Positions 36,874-44,883 of a stretch of DNA of 61,469 nt are shown one piece after another. The stretch comes from Rhizobiales bacterium CCH10-E5. Its GTDB lineage: Bacteria; Pseudomonadota; Alphaproteobacteria; Rhizobiales; Beijerinckiaceae. How positions within the stretch are numbered: position 1 is the stretch's first letter; each line of letters starts with the position of its first letter. The notes beneath the pieces were generated by a model. It was given only the letters and a program-made list of their open reading frames with translations. It ran no database searches and was not told the DNA's origin. Position numbers and translations under genes: made by a program. Location: contig LSIG01000148.1 of assembly GCA_001556125.1 (NCBI GenBank), positions 1-61,469 on the forward strand. The letters are read 5' to 3'.

Positions 36874-36905
36874 CGTATATATCGTTGCCGCGTTCGATAT
36901 ATACG
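36874..36905. promoter_or_regulatory. Perfect inverted repeat upstream of vapB (candidate autoregulatory operator)
   Basis: CGTATATATCG (36874-36884) and CGATATATACG (36895-36905) are exact 11-bp inverted repeats with a 10-base spacer, AT-rich in a GC-rich region, ending 10 bases before the vapB start. VapBC-type complexes usually repress their own promoter through such palindromes. The TATATAT may also serve as the -10 region. Confidence 0.82.
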
Positions 36906-36915
36906 GAAGGGCGCC

Positions 36916-37167
36916 ATGGCCATTCTGATCAAGGATGCCCACACGGACCGCGTCGTTCGGGAGTTGGCAGCGCGGACCGGTCGTACGATCAAGGAGGCGG
37001 TGCGCCTTGCCGCGGAACGCGAACTGGCCGAGCTCCCGAGCGACAAAGGGCGCATCGATCCCGTGAAGCTCGCGGAAACGCTTGCGCGGCTTCGTTCTTA
37101 TCCGGTGACAGACGAGCGATCGGCCGACGAGATCCTCGGCTATGATGACAACGGACTGCCGAGGTGA
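36916..37167 (+). CDS. VapB-like antitoxin (Rv0623/PSK transcription factor type)
   Basis: An 83-residue antitoxin. The N-terminal part MAILIKDAHTDRVVRELAAR and TIKEAVRLAAERELAEL form a ribbon-helix-helix-like DNA-binding domain typical of the Rv0623-like group; the acidic C-terminus (TDERSADEILGYDDNGLP) should wrap the toxin. It precedes vapC with a 4-base overlap (GTGA) and follows a perfect palindromic operator. AT-rich promoter sequence contrasts with purD just upstream. Confidence 0.9.
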   Translation: MAILIKDAHTDRVVRELAARTGRTIKEAVRLAAERELAELPSDKGRIDPVKLAETLARLRSYPVTDERSADEILGYDDNGLPR

Positions 37168-37574
37168 TCGTCGCCGACAGTTCGGCGATTGTCGCGATTG
37201 CCTTCGGCGAGCCAGAGGCTGCCCTTTTCCAAAGGCTGCTGACCGAAGCGTCCGACTGTGTCTGCTCTGCCGTCACCTTCACTGAATGCGTGATGGTCCT
37301 GATCGGCAAACGGGCCGCGACGCCCTTGCGCGAAGTGGAGGCCCTGTTCGGCGACCTCAAAGTTCGGCCTGCCGCCCTCGATCCAGAGCAAGGCCGCCTT
37401 GCGGCCGAAGCTTTCATCCGCTTCGGCAAGGGCCGCCACTGGGCCGGCCTCAATCTCGGCGACTGCTTCTCCTACGCTCTTGCCAAATCCCTGCAGGCCC
37501 CTCTGCTCTACAAGGGTGAGGATTTCGCCAGAACCGACATTGCATCTGCGCTGACGGCAGGAGCCCGACCATGA
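37164..37574 (+). CDS. VapC-like PIN-domain ribonuclease toxin
   Basis: A 136-residue PIN-domain toxin, probably cutting specific RNAs. The acidic active-site residues are visible: Asp5 (IVADSSAIVAIAFGE), Glu41 (TFTECVMVLI), Asp100 (LNLGDCFSYALAK) and the final GEDFARTDI. The GTG start overlaps the antitoxin stop. Its own stop overlaps the start of the dehalogenase gene (ATGA), so the toxin is translated just before a metabolic gene, an unusual coupling. Confidence 0.92.
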   Translation: MIVADSSAIVAIAFGEPEAALFQRLLTEASDCVCSAVTFTECVMVLIGKRAATPLREVEALFGDLKVRPAALDPEQGRLAAEAFIRFGKGRHWAGLNLGDCFSYALAKSLQAPLLYKGEDFARTDIASALTAGARP

Positions 37575-38485
37575 GCAATATCGACAGCCTCTTTCCCGGC
37601 TTCACCGGACGCTGGATCAACGGGCCGGTCGGCAAGATCTTCGCCCGCGTCGGCGGCGAGGGGCCGCCGGTCGTGCTGATCCACGGCTTTCCGCAGACCC
37701 ATGCCGAATGGCACCCCATCGCCGCCGAGCTGGCCAGGACCCATACCGTGGTCTGCCCGGATCTGCGCGGCTATGGCTGGTCGATGGCGCCGCATGGCGA
37801 TGGCGGGCGCGAGACCTACACCAAGCGCGCCATGGGCGAGGACATCGTCGCGGTGATGCAGGCGCTCGGGCATCTGCGCTTTGCGGTCGTCGGCCATGAC
37901 CGCGGGGCGCGCGTCGCCTATCGCCTGGCGCTGGACCATCCCGGCCGAGTCGAGAGGCTGGCGCTGCTCGATATCCTGCCGACGATCTCGATGTGGGAGG
38001 GCATGAATGCCGGCCGCGCCATGCAGGTCTATCACTGGACCTTCATGGCACAGCCCGAACCGGTGCCGGAGAACCTGATCAAGGGCGATCCGCTCGGCTG
38101 GCTCGACCACACCATCGCGAGTTGGACGCGGGCCAAGTCGCTCGACCTGTTCGATCCGCTGGCGATGCAGGCCTATGGCGAGTCCTTCAGCGACCCCGCC
38201 CGGATCCATGCCGCCTGCGAGGATTACCGCGCCGGGGCGACCACCGATGTCGAGCATGACCGGGTCGATCTCGCCGCCGGCAACCGCATCCTCTGCCCGA
38301 CGCTGGTGCTGTGGGGAGAGGCCGGCATCCCGGCCAAGGGCGCCAGCCCGCTCGAGATCTGGCGCGAGACCTTTGCGCCCCAGGCGGACGGACAGGCGAT
38401 CGAGAGCGGGCATTTCCTGCCCGAGGAGAACCCGAAGGCGACGCTGGCGGCGCTCGTACCCTTCCTGTCGCAACCCATTGCCTGA
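37571..38485 (+). CDS. Haloacetate dehalogenase-like alpha/beta hydrolase (probable fluoroacetate dehalogenase)
   Basis: A 304-residue hydrolase closely resembling characterised fluoroacetate dehalogenases. The nucleophile Asp110 lies in VGHDRGARVAYRLALDHPGR with carboxylate-binding Arg111 and Arg114; the acid Asp134 is in LLDILP; halide-pocket His155 and Trp156 are in VYHWTFMAQPEP, and Tyr219 in CEDYRAGA; the catalytic His is in ESGHFLPEEN near 280. These positions equal those I recall for the Rhodopseudomonas enzyme. HGFPQTHAEW is the oxyanion region. It could instead be an epoxide hydrolase-like relative, but the full residue set argues for C-F or C-Cl cleavage of haloacetates. Linked to vapC and the patatin gene. 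Confidence 0.85.
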   Translation: MSNIDSLFPGFTGRWINGPVGKIFARVGGEGPPVVLIHGFPQTHAEWHPIAAELARTHTVVCPDLRGYGWSMAPHGDGGRETYTKRAMGEDIVAVMQALGHLRFAVVGHDRGARVAYRLALDHPGRVERLALLDILPTISMWEGMNAGRAMQVYHWTFMAQPEPVPENLIKGDPLGWLDHTIASWTRAKSLDLFDPLAMQAYGESFSDPARIHAACEDYRAGATTDVEHDRVDLAAGNRILCPTLVLWGEAGIPAKGASPLEIWRETFAPQADGQAIESGHFLPEENPKATLAALVPFLSQPIA

Positions 38486-38491
38486 GGCGGC

Positions 38492-39415
38492 GTGAAGGGC
38501 CAGATCCGGCTGATGCCACGCAGCGAGCCCCGCCCCCACGATGCCACGCCGCAGGACGCGCTCGCGGTCCGGCGGCAGCAGCCCGGCCACCCCGAACTCG
38601 TCCTCGTGCTCGGAGCCGGCGGGGCGCGCGGGCTCAGCCATATCGTGGTGCTGGAGGCGCTCGACGAACTCGGCGTCCGGCCGGCCCTGATCGCCGGCTG
38701 CTCGATGGGCGCGATCGTCGGCGCGGCCTATGCGGCCGGACTTTCGGGCCGAGATCTGCGCGAGCACGTCACCGCCTCCTTCAGGGACCGGGCCAAGGTG
38801 ATCGCGCGGCTGCTCGACGCCCGCATCGGCAAGTTCACCGATCTCATGCGCGGGCTCGGCAACCCGGTGCTGATCGATGGCGAGCGGATGCTCGACCTGT
38901 TCTGGCCCGAGGCCGTGCCGGACCGCTTCGAGGACCTCGCCACGCCCTTCCTGGCGACGGCGACCGATTACCATCTGCATGCCGAGGTCGCGCTCGGCCG
39001 CGGCCCGCTGACGCCGGCCGTGGCGGCCTCGCTGGCGATCCCCGGACTGATCCGGCCGGTCGTGATCGAGGGGCGTGTGCTGATCGACGGCGGCGCGATC
39101 AATCCCCTGCCCTATAACCGGCTGATGGCGCCGGGCCGGATCGTCATGGCGGTCGACACCAGTGCGCCGGCCACCATCAGCGAGACCCGGGTTCCGAGCC
39201 CGCTGGAGGCCATACTCGGCGTCAGCCAGATTCTGACGCGGACGATCGTGCAGCGCATGATCGAGCGCCAACCGCCGGACATCCTGATCCGCGCCGGCGC
39301 GGATGGCATCGGCGGGCTGGACTTCTTCAAGGCGAAGGCGATCCTGGACGCGTCCGCCGCGGTGAAGGACGAGGTCAAACGGCGGCTGACGCAAGCGCTG
39401 GAACAGGCGAGCTGA
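38492..39415 (+). CDS. Patatin-like phospholipase family protein
   Basis: A 307-residue patatin-like acyl hydrolase. The oxyanion glycines are LVLVLGAGGARGLSH (about 36-50), the nucleophile Ser71 is in IAGCSMGAIVGAAYAAGL (GxSxG), and the second catalytic Asp is in VLIDGGAINPLP (about 194-205). The start is GTG at 38492, 6 bases after the dehalogenase stop, so the two are probably co-transcribed. The 3' end overlaps the opposite-strand ArsR gene by 41 bases. Substrate is unknown. Confidence 0.92.
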   Translation: MKGQIRLMPRSEPRPHDATPQDALAVRRQQPGHPELVLVLGAGGARGLSHIVVLEALDELGVRPALIAGCSMGAIVGAAYAAGLSGRDLREHVTASFRDRAKVIARLLDARIGKFTDLMRGLGNPVLIDGERMLDLFWPEAVPDRFEDLATPFLATATDYHLHAEVALGRGPLTPAVAASLAIPGLIRPVVIEGRVLIDGGAINPLPYNRLMAPGRIVMAVDTSAPATISETRVPSPLEAILGVSQILTRTIVQRMIERQPPDILIRAGADGIGGLDFFKAKAILDASAAVKDEVKRRLTQALEQAS

Positions 39416-40118
39416 GAGCCTCCGGCGCGTCGCAGACGAAGCCGGGGAGCGCTGCGGCCAGTGCCGCCCGCCCGGATGCGGTGAGCGTCACCGCGCGGCT
39501 GTCCTTGCGGCGAAGGACCCAAGCCTTTTCGAAGCAGCGGCAGGCCAGGGCGGCGGCGAGATGGCCCGCGAGGTGCGGCCTGCGCTCGCTCCAGTCGAGA
39601 CAGGGGCGCAGAAGCGCGCGGCGCGGCGGCCTGTCCGGCAGGGCGATCCCGAGCGCGGCGAAGACGCCCTCGCCCGACGCCGTCAGGCCGTAGCCACCCT
39701 CCGCGACCGCAAGATGCCCGCCCGCCACAAGTGCGTCGTGGATATCCGTACCGAGCCGTCCGGCGAAATGGTCGTAGCAGGTCCGCGCCTGGCTGAGGTC
39801 GGCACCGACGCGCTGCGGCAGCTTGCGAGCGGCGGGCCCGGCGGCCGCGAGCACCATCAGCCCTTCCAGCGCCTGCGCGACCTCGGCACCGGCCAGGCGG
39901 TAGTAGCGGTGGCGGCCCTGCGCCGCGACGGCCAGAAGGCCACCTCGCAGCAACTGCGCCAGATGGCCACTGGCGGTCTGCGGGGAGACGCCGGCGAGGA
40001 AGGCGAGTTCCTTGGCGGTCAGCGCGCGGCCGTCCATCAGCGCGTGCAGGATGTTCGCACGAGCGGGATCGCCCATGAGGCTGGCGATCTCCGCGAGGTA
40101 GGGGCCGCTGGCGTTCAT
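39375..40118 (-). CDS. ArsR family transcriptional regulator with long C-terminal extension
   Basis: A 247-residue regulator. The N-terminal winged helix resembles ArsR (EIASLMGDPARANILHALMD at about 9-28, then ELAFLAGVSPQTASGHLAQL). Most ArsR proteins are about 100-120 residues, so this is over twice as long. The C-terminal half has paired Cys/Trp segments (ACRCFEKAWVL near 192-202, and PCLDWSERRPHL near 165-176). I set the start at 40118 (MNASGPYLAEI), not 40208. It diverges from the TauE/SafE permease, its likely target. Confidence 0.85.
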   Translation of the reverse strand: MNASGPYLAEIASLMGDPARANILHALMDGRALTAKELAFLAGVSPQTASGHLAQLLRGGLLAVAAQGRHRYYRLAGAEVAQALEGLMVLAAAGPAARKLPQRVGADLSQARTCYDHFAGRLGTDIHDALVAGGHLAVAEGGYGLTASGEGVFAALGIALPDRPPRRALLRPCLDWSERRPHLAGHLAAALACRCFEKAWVLRRKDSRAVTLTASGRAALAAALPGFVCDAPEALSSPVPALASAAV

Positions 40119-40207
40119 GACGCGAGGATGCGCCGTCCCGCCGCCAGCGCAAGAGGCGATGCTACGGCCCCGGCCGTTGCGTCCTGCCGAGACAGCGGGC
40201 CGCGGCA

Positions 40208-40981
40208 ATGCGACAACACGGCATGCTTCAGCCTCTCAGCACCGATCCCACTCTCCTGCTCTTCATTGCCGCGACCTTTCTGCTCGCCGGCTTCGTGAAG
40301 GGCGTCATCGGGCTTGGCCTGCCGACCATTGCCGTTGGCGTGCTCGGCGTCGTCATGGCGCCGGCGCAGGCCGCGGCGCTGCTCGCCGTGCCCAACCTCG
40401 TCACCAATGGCTGGCAGCTCGCGACGGGGCCGGGCCTTCGGCGCATCCTCTCGCGGCTCTGGCCGATGCTGGCGGGGATCATGGCAGGAACCTGGCTGGG
40501 CGCCGGGCTGATCGAGCAGCAGAAGAACGGGTCCGCGACCTTGTGGCTCGGCATCGCCCTGGTGCTCTACGGGCTCGTGGGACTCAAGGCAGCGAAGCTG
40601 CGCGTTCCCGCCGGCGCCGAAGCCTGGCTGGGGCCGCTCGTCGGCCTGGCGACCGGTGTGGCCACGGCGGCGACGGGGGTCTTCGTGCTGCCGGCCGTGC
40701 CCTATCTGCAGGCGCTCGGGCTCGACAAGGACGAGCTCGTCCAGGCGCTCGGCCTGTCCTTCCTAGTCTCGACGCTGGCGCTCTCGGTCGGACTGCTCGA
40801 GGCCGGCGTCCTCGATGCTCGCGTCGCGCTGCAGTCGGGCCTGGCCCTGTTGCCCGCACTCGCCGGCATGGCAGCGGGCGCGGCGCTGCGCGCCCGCATC
40901 TCGGCCGCGAGCTTCAGGCTCTGCTTCTTCGCCGGGCTGCTGGCGCTCGGCGGCTATCTCGTGCTGCGCGCGACCGGCTGA
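40208..40981 (+). CDS. TauE/SafE family sulfite exporter-like permease
   Basis: A 257-residue membrane protein with about eight helices and the TauE/SafE pattern: FLLAGFVKGVIGLGLPTIAV (about 20-39) with its conserved glycines, and the matching second-half motif VGLATGVATAATGVFVLPA (about 144-162). Family members export sulfite or organosulfur anions. The first codons may include an alternate start at 40223. Its substrate is not known, and control by the divergent ArsR-like gene is inferred. Confidence 0.9.
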   Translation: MRQHGMLQPLSTDPTLLLFIAATFLLAGFVKGVIGLGLPTIAVGVLGVVMAPAQAAALLAVPNLVTNGWQLATGPGLRRILSRLWPMLAGIMAGTWLGAGLIEQQKNGSATLWLGIALVLYGLVGLKAAKLRVPAGAEAWLGPLVGLATGVATAATGVFVLPAVPYLQALGLDKDELVQALGLSFLVSTLALSVGLLEAGVLDARVALQSGLALLPALAGMAAGAALRARISAASFRLCFFAGLLALGGYLVLRATG

Positions 40982-41000
40982 CGCCGGTCGCGCCGGGGCC

Positions 41001-41423
41001 TCAGCGGCCCCGGGTGTTGTAGGCGAAGCGGCGATTGCTGCGCTTGATGCCGTACCAGGCAAACTGGCGGTCGCCGACATCGACATGGACCAGCCCGTTC
41101 GAGTAGGAGCCGACGCCACCGACAGCGTCCAGTGTTTTCGCCACCGCGGCGGCCTTGCGCGGCGTCGTCGCCAACGGGCGGAAATCGATGGCCTTGCCTT
41201 TGTAATGCTGGGAGTTGCGGGCGTGGCGCCCGCCGCAGGTCGAGGTGATCTGGATAGGCCCGATCTTCTCGACGAGTTTGCGGATCATGGCGACGGTTTC
41301 GGCCTTGAGGCAGCGCAGTCCCTTGACCTGGGGCTGGAAGGACACCTGCTCGATCGCGGAGTCGGCGCGCGCAAGAACAGGCACCAAGACCGTGAAGATC
41401 ACGGCCATGACAATACAACGCAT
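41001..41423 (-). CDS. Secreted M15-like (DUF882/YcbK-type) peptidase
   Basis: A 140-residue exported protein with a signal peptide (MAVIFTVLVPVLARAD, about residues 7-22). The zinc site of the M15 D,D-peptidase/YcbK fold is visible: SQHYKGKAIDFRPL (His and Asp) and LVHVDVGDRQFAWYG (His). The two Cys in GLRCLKAE and TSTCGGRH may form a disulfide. It may trim or modify peptidoglycan; the exact bond is unknown. Smaller than most M15 members but the fold residues are complete. Confidence 0.85.
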   Translation of the reverse strand: MRCIVMAVIFTVLVPVLARADSAIEQVSFQPQVKGLRCLKAETVAMIRKLVEKIGPIQITSTCGGRHARNSQHYKGKAIDFRPLATTPRKAAAVAKTLDAVGGVGSYSNGLVHVDVGDRQFAWYGIKRSNRRFAYNTRGR

Positions 41424-41822
41424 TACTAACCTGACGTGATGGGGAGAGTGGAAGGCTCAAGCCACCATCGCATGGTCTGGCTGAGCGGTTCGGGCGCTTC
41501 ACTAGAGCGATCACGCGGCCAAAACAAGGCAGATCATCTGACATGATCTGAAACTGTAGCCTTCCCGTGGTCGGCACGATTCAAGATGATGGCTGAAACG
41601 CTCCGGAATCGACGCGGATTATCAATGGTTACAAACGCATTTATCAGTATGCGCCGGTTTCGGCCGCTGGCCGACGGATTTCGGCCGACGATAAGAAGGC
41701 CTCACCCGGAGGATTCGCGGCATCGCATTGACGCGGCGCTAACCGCAGGGGCTCTCGGCGAGAGCAAGGGCTGTTCACGCGTGCTACCGTTCGACCGTCC
41801 GGTCCTGCGGGGGAGACGGAGG
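41424..41822. other. Long AT-richer intergenic region with two hairpins
   Basis: About 400 bases between the divergent M15-like and small-protein genes. AGATCAT (41531-41537) and ATGATCT (41543-41549) form a perfect 7-bp palindrome with a 5-base spacer, a possible operator. GCTCTC (41751-41756) and GAGAGC (41760-41765) form a small hairpin before the downstream gene. I see no convincing gene in either strand; in-frame extensions of the downstream gene into this region lack coding character. Confidence 0.6.
41531..41549. promoter_or_regulatory. Palindrome AGATCAT-N5-ATGATCT
   Basis: A perfect 7-bp inverted repeat about 108 bases upstream of the M15-like gene start. It stands out from the GC-rich background and could be a regulator binding site. 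No regulator can be named. Confidence 0.45.
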
Positions 41823-42191
41823 ATGACCGACGAGACGCGCAACTATCTCCTCTCCGAGATAGAGACGCTGCAGGCCACGGTGTTCAAGGCGGGGGCGCTG
41901 AACGCCAAGACGCTGGGCGCGGCCGCCGAGAAGCACCTCGAAAACGTGCTGCCGCTGGTTGCGCTGTCGCCGCCCCTGGAGGAGGCGACCTACCTTGCCG
42001 TAGCCCAGATCGCCCAATTCGCGCGGCTGCTCTATGGCCAGGCGCCGGTTGCCGACATCGAGCAGGCGCGGCGCAGCACATTGGTCGCGGTCGATGCGCT
42101 GGCGGCGCTGCTGCTGGCCTCGCTGCAGGATCAGCCCGCGCAGATGCAGATGGCCGAGCCCGCCGCCGAAGCGCTTCCCCTCGCCGGCTGA
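41823..42191 (+). CDS. Small helical protein of unknown function
   Basis: A 122-residue protein I do not recognise, mostly helical and rich in Ala and Leu. The first half contains YLLSEIETLQATVFKAGALN and AEKHLENVLPLVAL; the C-terminus has an AALLLASLQDQPAQMQ segment. No signal peptide or clear membrane helix. The ATG at 41823 is just after a GGAGACGGAGG purine stretch. It converges on tadA with 11 bases between stops. Confidence 0.7.
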   Translation: MTDETRNYLLSEIETLQATVFKAGALNAKTLGAAAEKHLENVLPLVALSPPLEEATYLAVAQIAQFARLLYGQAPVADIEQARRSTLVAVDALAALLLASLQDQPAQMQMAEPAAEALPLAG

Positions 42192-42202
42192 GCCAGGCGC
42201 TC

Positions 42203-42679
42203 CTAGCGTCGATCGCGGAAGAAGTCGCGCAGAAGAGCCGCCGCCTCACTCTCGCGCAGGCCGCCATAGATTTCGGGCGCATGATGGCAGGTCGGGCTGG
42301 CATAGAGCCGGACCCCGTTCTCGACCGCCCCGCCCTTGGGATCGCCCGCGCCGAAATAGAGCCGGCGGATGCGGGCAAACGAGATCGCCGCCGCGCACAT
42401 CGGGCAGGGCTCGAGCGTGACATGGAGATCGCAGCCGATCAGGCGCTCCGAGCCCAGCGCCTCGCAGGCCAGCCGCAGCGCCAGCATCTCGGCATGGGCC
42501 GTCGGATCCTTCAGTTCCAGGGTGCGGTTACCGGCGCGGGCGAGCACCACACCGTCCCGGCTGACGACCGCTCCGACCGGCACCTCGCCGCGCGCGGCGG
42601 CGGCGCGCGCCTCGTCGAAGGCGATGGCCATCGGATCGGTCGCGGGCATGGACAGCGGAACGGACTGCTGCGGGGCCAT
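42203..42679 (-). CDS. tadA: tRNA-specific adenosine deaminase-like nucleoside deaminase
   Basis: A 158-residue zinc deaminase. The His-Ala-Glu motif is His62/Glu64 (DPTAHAEMLAL) and the zinc cysteines are Cys92 and Cys95 (TLEPCPMCAAAI). These fit TadA, which converts A34 to inosine in tRNA-Arg; a guanine deaminase-like role cannot be excluded. GGAG lies 5 bases before the ATG at 42679. It is divergent from the RluB-type gene, a pairing seen in related genomes. Confidence 0.92.
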   Translation of the reverse strand: MAPQQSVPLSMPATDPMAIAFDEARAAAARGEVPVGAVVSRDGVVLARAGNRTLELKDPTAHAEMLALRLACEALGSERLIGCDLHVTLEPCPMCAAAISFARIRRLYFGAGDPKGGAVENGVRLYASPTCHHAPEIYGGLRESEAAALLRDFFRDRR

Positions 42680-42809
42680 CTCAACTCCGTTTTGACGCTC
42701 GCGGCGCCGGGAACGCTCTGCTACAAGCGCCGGCTACACTGCGAATTTCGAGCCTGTCCAGCGTGCGAAGCGGATCTCCGCCCGCGAGACGACCGGCTCA
42801 GGAGCCATC

Positions 42810-44873
42810 ATGAGCGACGACAACAATCAGAAAAGCCGGGGCCCGCGCAAGGGTGGAACCGGCGGACGCGGCGGCGGGTCCGGCGTCGGCCGCGATGGCG
42901 GCGGTTTCGGCGGCAGGGGTCCACGCAGCGGAGCGGCCGGTGGCGAGCGCAAGCCGTTCCGCGGCCGCAGCGAGGGCGGCGACCGTCCGGCTCGCGCAGA
43001 GGGCGCAGCACGCCCGTTCCGGGCCCGCCCTGATGGAGAGCGCAGTGCGAGCCGTCCGCCGCGCGAGGGCTTTGCACCCCGCGGCGAGCGCCCTGCTTCC
43101 GGGGGCAAGCGCTTCGACAAACCCCGCTCCGACAAGCCCCGCTTCGACCGGCCCCGCTCCGACGGCCCGGCGCGTCCGCGGCGCGCCCGCGAGGAGGCTC
43201 CGGCGCCCGAGGCCAAGCTGCTGCCCTCGCTGATCCCCGAGCCGGAGCGTATCGCGAAGGTGATGGCGCGCGCCGGCGTCGCCTCGCGCCGCGACAGCGA
43301 GGCGATCATCCTCGAAGGCCGCGTCAGCGTGAACGGTCGCGTGATCGACAGCCCGGCGCTGGATATCGGCCCCGACGATGTCGTGCTGATCGATGGCGAG
43401 CCGCTGCCGGCGCGCGAGCGCACGCGGATGTGGCTCTATCACAAGCCGCGCGGGCTGGTGACGACGAACCATGATCCCGAAGGGCGGCCGACGGTTTTCG
43501 ACGCGCTGCCGGAGGATCTGCCGCGCGTCCTTTCGGTCGGGCGGCTCGACATCAACACCGAGGGCCTGCTGCTGCTGACCAATGACGGCGGGCTGGCGCG
43601 GATGCTGGAACTGCCGGAGACGGGCTGGCTGCGGCGCTATCGCGTGCGCGCCTTCGGCTCGGTGACGCAGGACAGGCTCGACACGCTGCGCGACGGCGTG
43701 ACCATCGACGGCGTATCCTATGGCCCCGTGGTGGCGCGTTTCGAGCGCCAGCAGGGCTCCAACACCTGGCTGACGGTCGATCTGCGCGAGGGCAAGAACC
43801 GCGAGGTCAAGACGGTGCTCGAGCATCTCGGCCTCGACGTGAACCGGCTGATCCGGGTCTCCTTCGGGCCGTTCCAGCTCGCCGATCTGCCCGAGGGCGA
43901 GGTCGACGAGATCCGCTCGCGCGTGCTGAAGGACCAGCTCGGCGAGGAGCTGATGGCCAAGGCCGGCGTCGATTTCGAGGCGCCGCGCCGCGACGAGGCT
44001 CCGGCGGCCCCGCCGAGACCTCCTCTGAGCAAGGCTGCGCCGAGTGGCGACGATCGTCCACGGCGCCGGCGCGAGAGTGGCGAGGCGGAGGGCAAGCCCG
44101 AACGCTGGCAGAGCGACGCGGTGCGCACGCCCTCGCGCGACGACCGCAGCGACAAGCCGTGGAAGCGCACCGTCTGGCGCGATGAAGAGGCGCAGCCGCA
44201 GCGCGAGCGCAAGGCTCCGCCGCGCCGCGGCGCCGACCCGAAGGCCGAGCGCCAGACGCGGGAGGCCAGCGGCGAGGTGGTGCGTCGCCGCGACAAGGCG
44301 ATCGCCGATCCCAAGGGCCGGCGCGTGCTGGTCGAGCGCGTCGCCTCTGCACGCGAGGACGCCCCGGCGCGTGAGGCCATCAACCCGAAGCGCAGGCCCG
44401 ATCGCCTGCCGCGCAGCGAGCGCGGGGCGGCAGGCAGCGAGTGGCGTGCCTCCCGCGCGCCCGAGCGGGCGAGCGACGGCGAGCGTCCGGCCCGCCGACC
44501 GCGCAGCGAAGGCGGCGAGCGCGAGCGCATGCCGGAGCGGCCCGAGCGCGCGCCCCGCAGCGACCGGCCCGATCGGGCTCCGCGCGAGGGCGGCGAGCGT
44601 CCGCCGCGTCGTTTCGACGACGCTCCGGGCGGCGCCAAGCGCAGCTATGCGGCCCGCTCCAGCGAGCGGCCCGGGGGCCGCAGCGGCGAGCGCAGCGGGG
44701 GTAAGTCTATCGGGACCAAGCCCGGCGGCGGCAAGCCTTTCGGTGGCAAACCCGGTGGCAAGCCGGGTGGGGGCCGGCCCTTCGGCGGCAAGCCGGGCGG
44801 TGGCGGGCGTTCGGGTGGCGGCCGCCCCGGCGGCGGGGCCAAGGGTCCACGCTCCGGCGGCAAACGGGACTGA
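42810..44873 (+). CDS. RluB-type 23S rRNA pseudouridine synthase with long disordered basic tails
   Basis: A 687-residue protein of which only about 250 residues form the enzyme. A Gly/Arg/Pro-rich N-terminus (about 1-140) precedes an S4 RNA-binding domain (IAKVMARAGVASRRDSEAII, about 145-164) and the synthase core with catalytic Asp247 in GRLDINTEGLLLLTNDGG. The C-terminal ~300 residues are again low-complexity (repeats such as RPERAPRSDRPDR and KPGGGKPFGGKPGG). Orthologs have extensions, but these are extreme. Strong charge suggests RNA or ribosome association. It is followed 10 bases later by rsmD. Confidence 0.9.
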   Translation: MSDDNNQKSRGPRKGGTGGRGGGSGVGRDGGGFGGRGPRSGAAGGERKPFRGRSEGGDRPARAEGAARPFRARPDGERSASRPPREGFAPRGERPASGGKRFDKPRSDKPRFDRPRSDGPARPRRAREEAPAPEAKLLPSLIPEPERIAKVMARAGVASRRDSEAIILEGRVSVNGRVIDSPALDIGPDDVVLIDGEPLPARERTRMWLYHKPRGLVTTNHDPEGRPTVFDALPEDLPRVLSVGRLDINTEGLLLLTNDGGLARMLELPETGWLRRYRVRAFGSVTQDRLDTLRDGVTIDGVSYGPVVARFERQQGSNTWLTVDLREGKNREVKTVLEHLGLDVNRLIRVSFGPFQLADLPEGEVDEIRSRVLKDQLGEELMAKAGVDFEAPRRDEAPAAPPRPPLSKAAPSGDDRPRRRRESGEAEGKPERWQSDAVRTPSRDDRSDKPWKRTVWRDEEAQPQRERKAPPRRGADPKAERQTREASGEVVRRRDKAIADPKGRRVLVERVASAREDAPAREAINPKRRPDRLPRSERGAAGSEWRASRAPERASDGERPARRPRSEGGERERMPERPERAPRSDRPDRAPREGGERPPRRFDDAPGGAKRSYAARSSERPGGRSGERSGGKSIGTKPGGGKPFGGKPGGKPGGGRPFGGKPGGGGRSGGGRPGGGAKGPRSGGKRD

Positions 44874-44883
44874 CGGCTAGCCG

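Noticed and set aside
40164..40177. Palindrome ACGGCC-CC-GGCCGT between the ArsR and TauE genes as an operator
   Set aside because: It is short and made only of G and C apart from its ends, so it may be chance in this GC-rich DNA. It is mentioned only as a hint.
44645..44863. Proline-rich small frame opposite the end of the pseudouridine synthase
   Set aside because: It is the complement of the Gly-rich tail and has no start signal or independent support.
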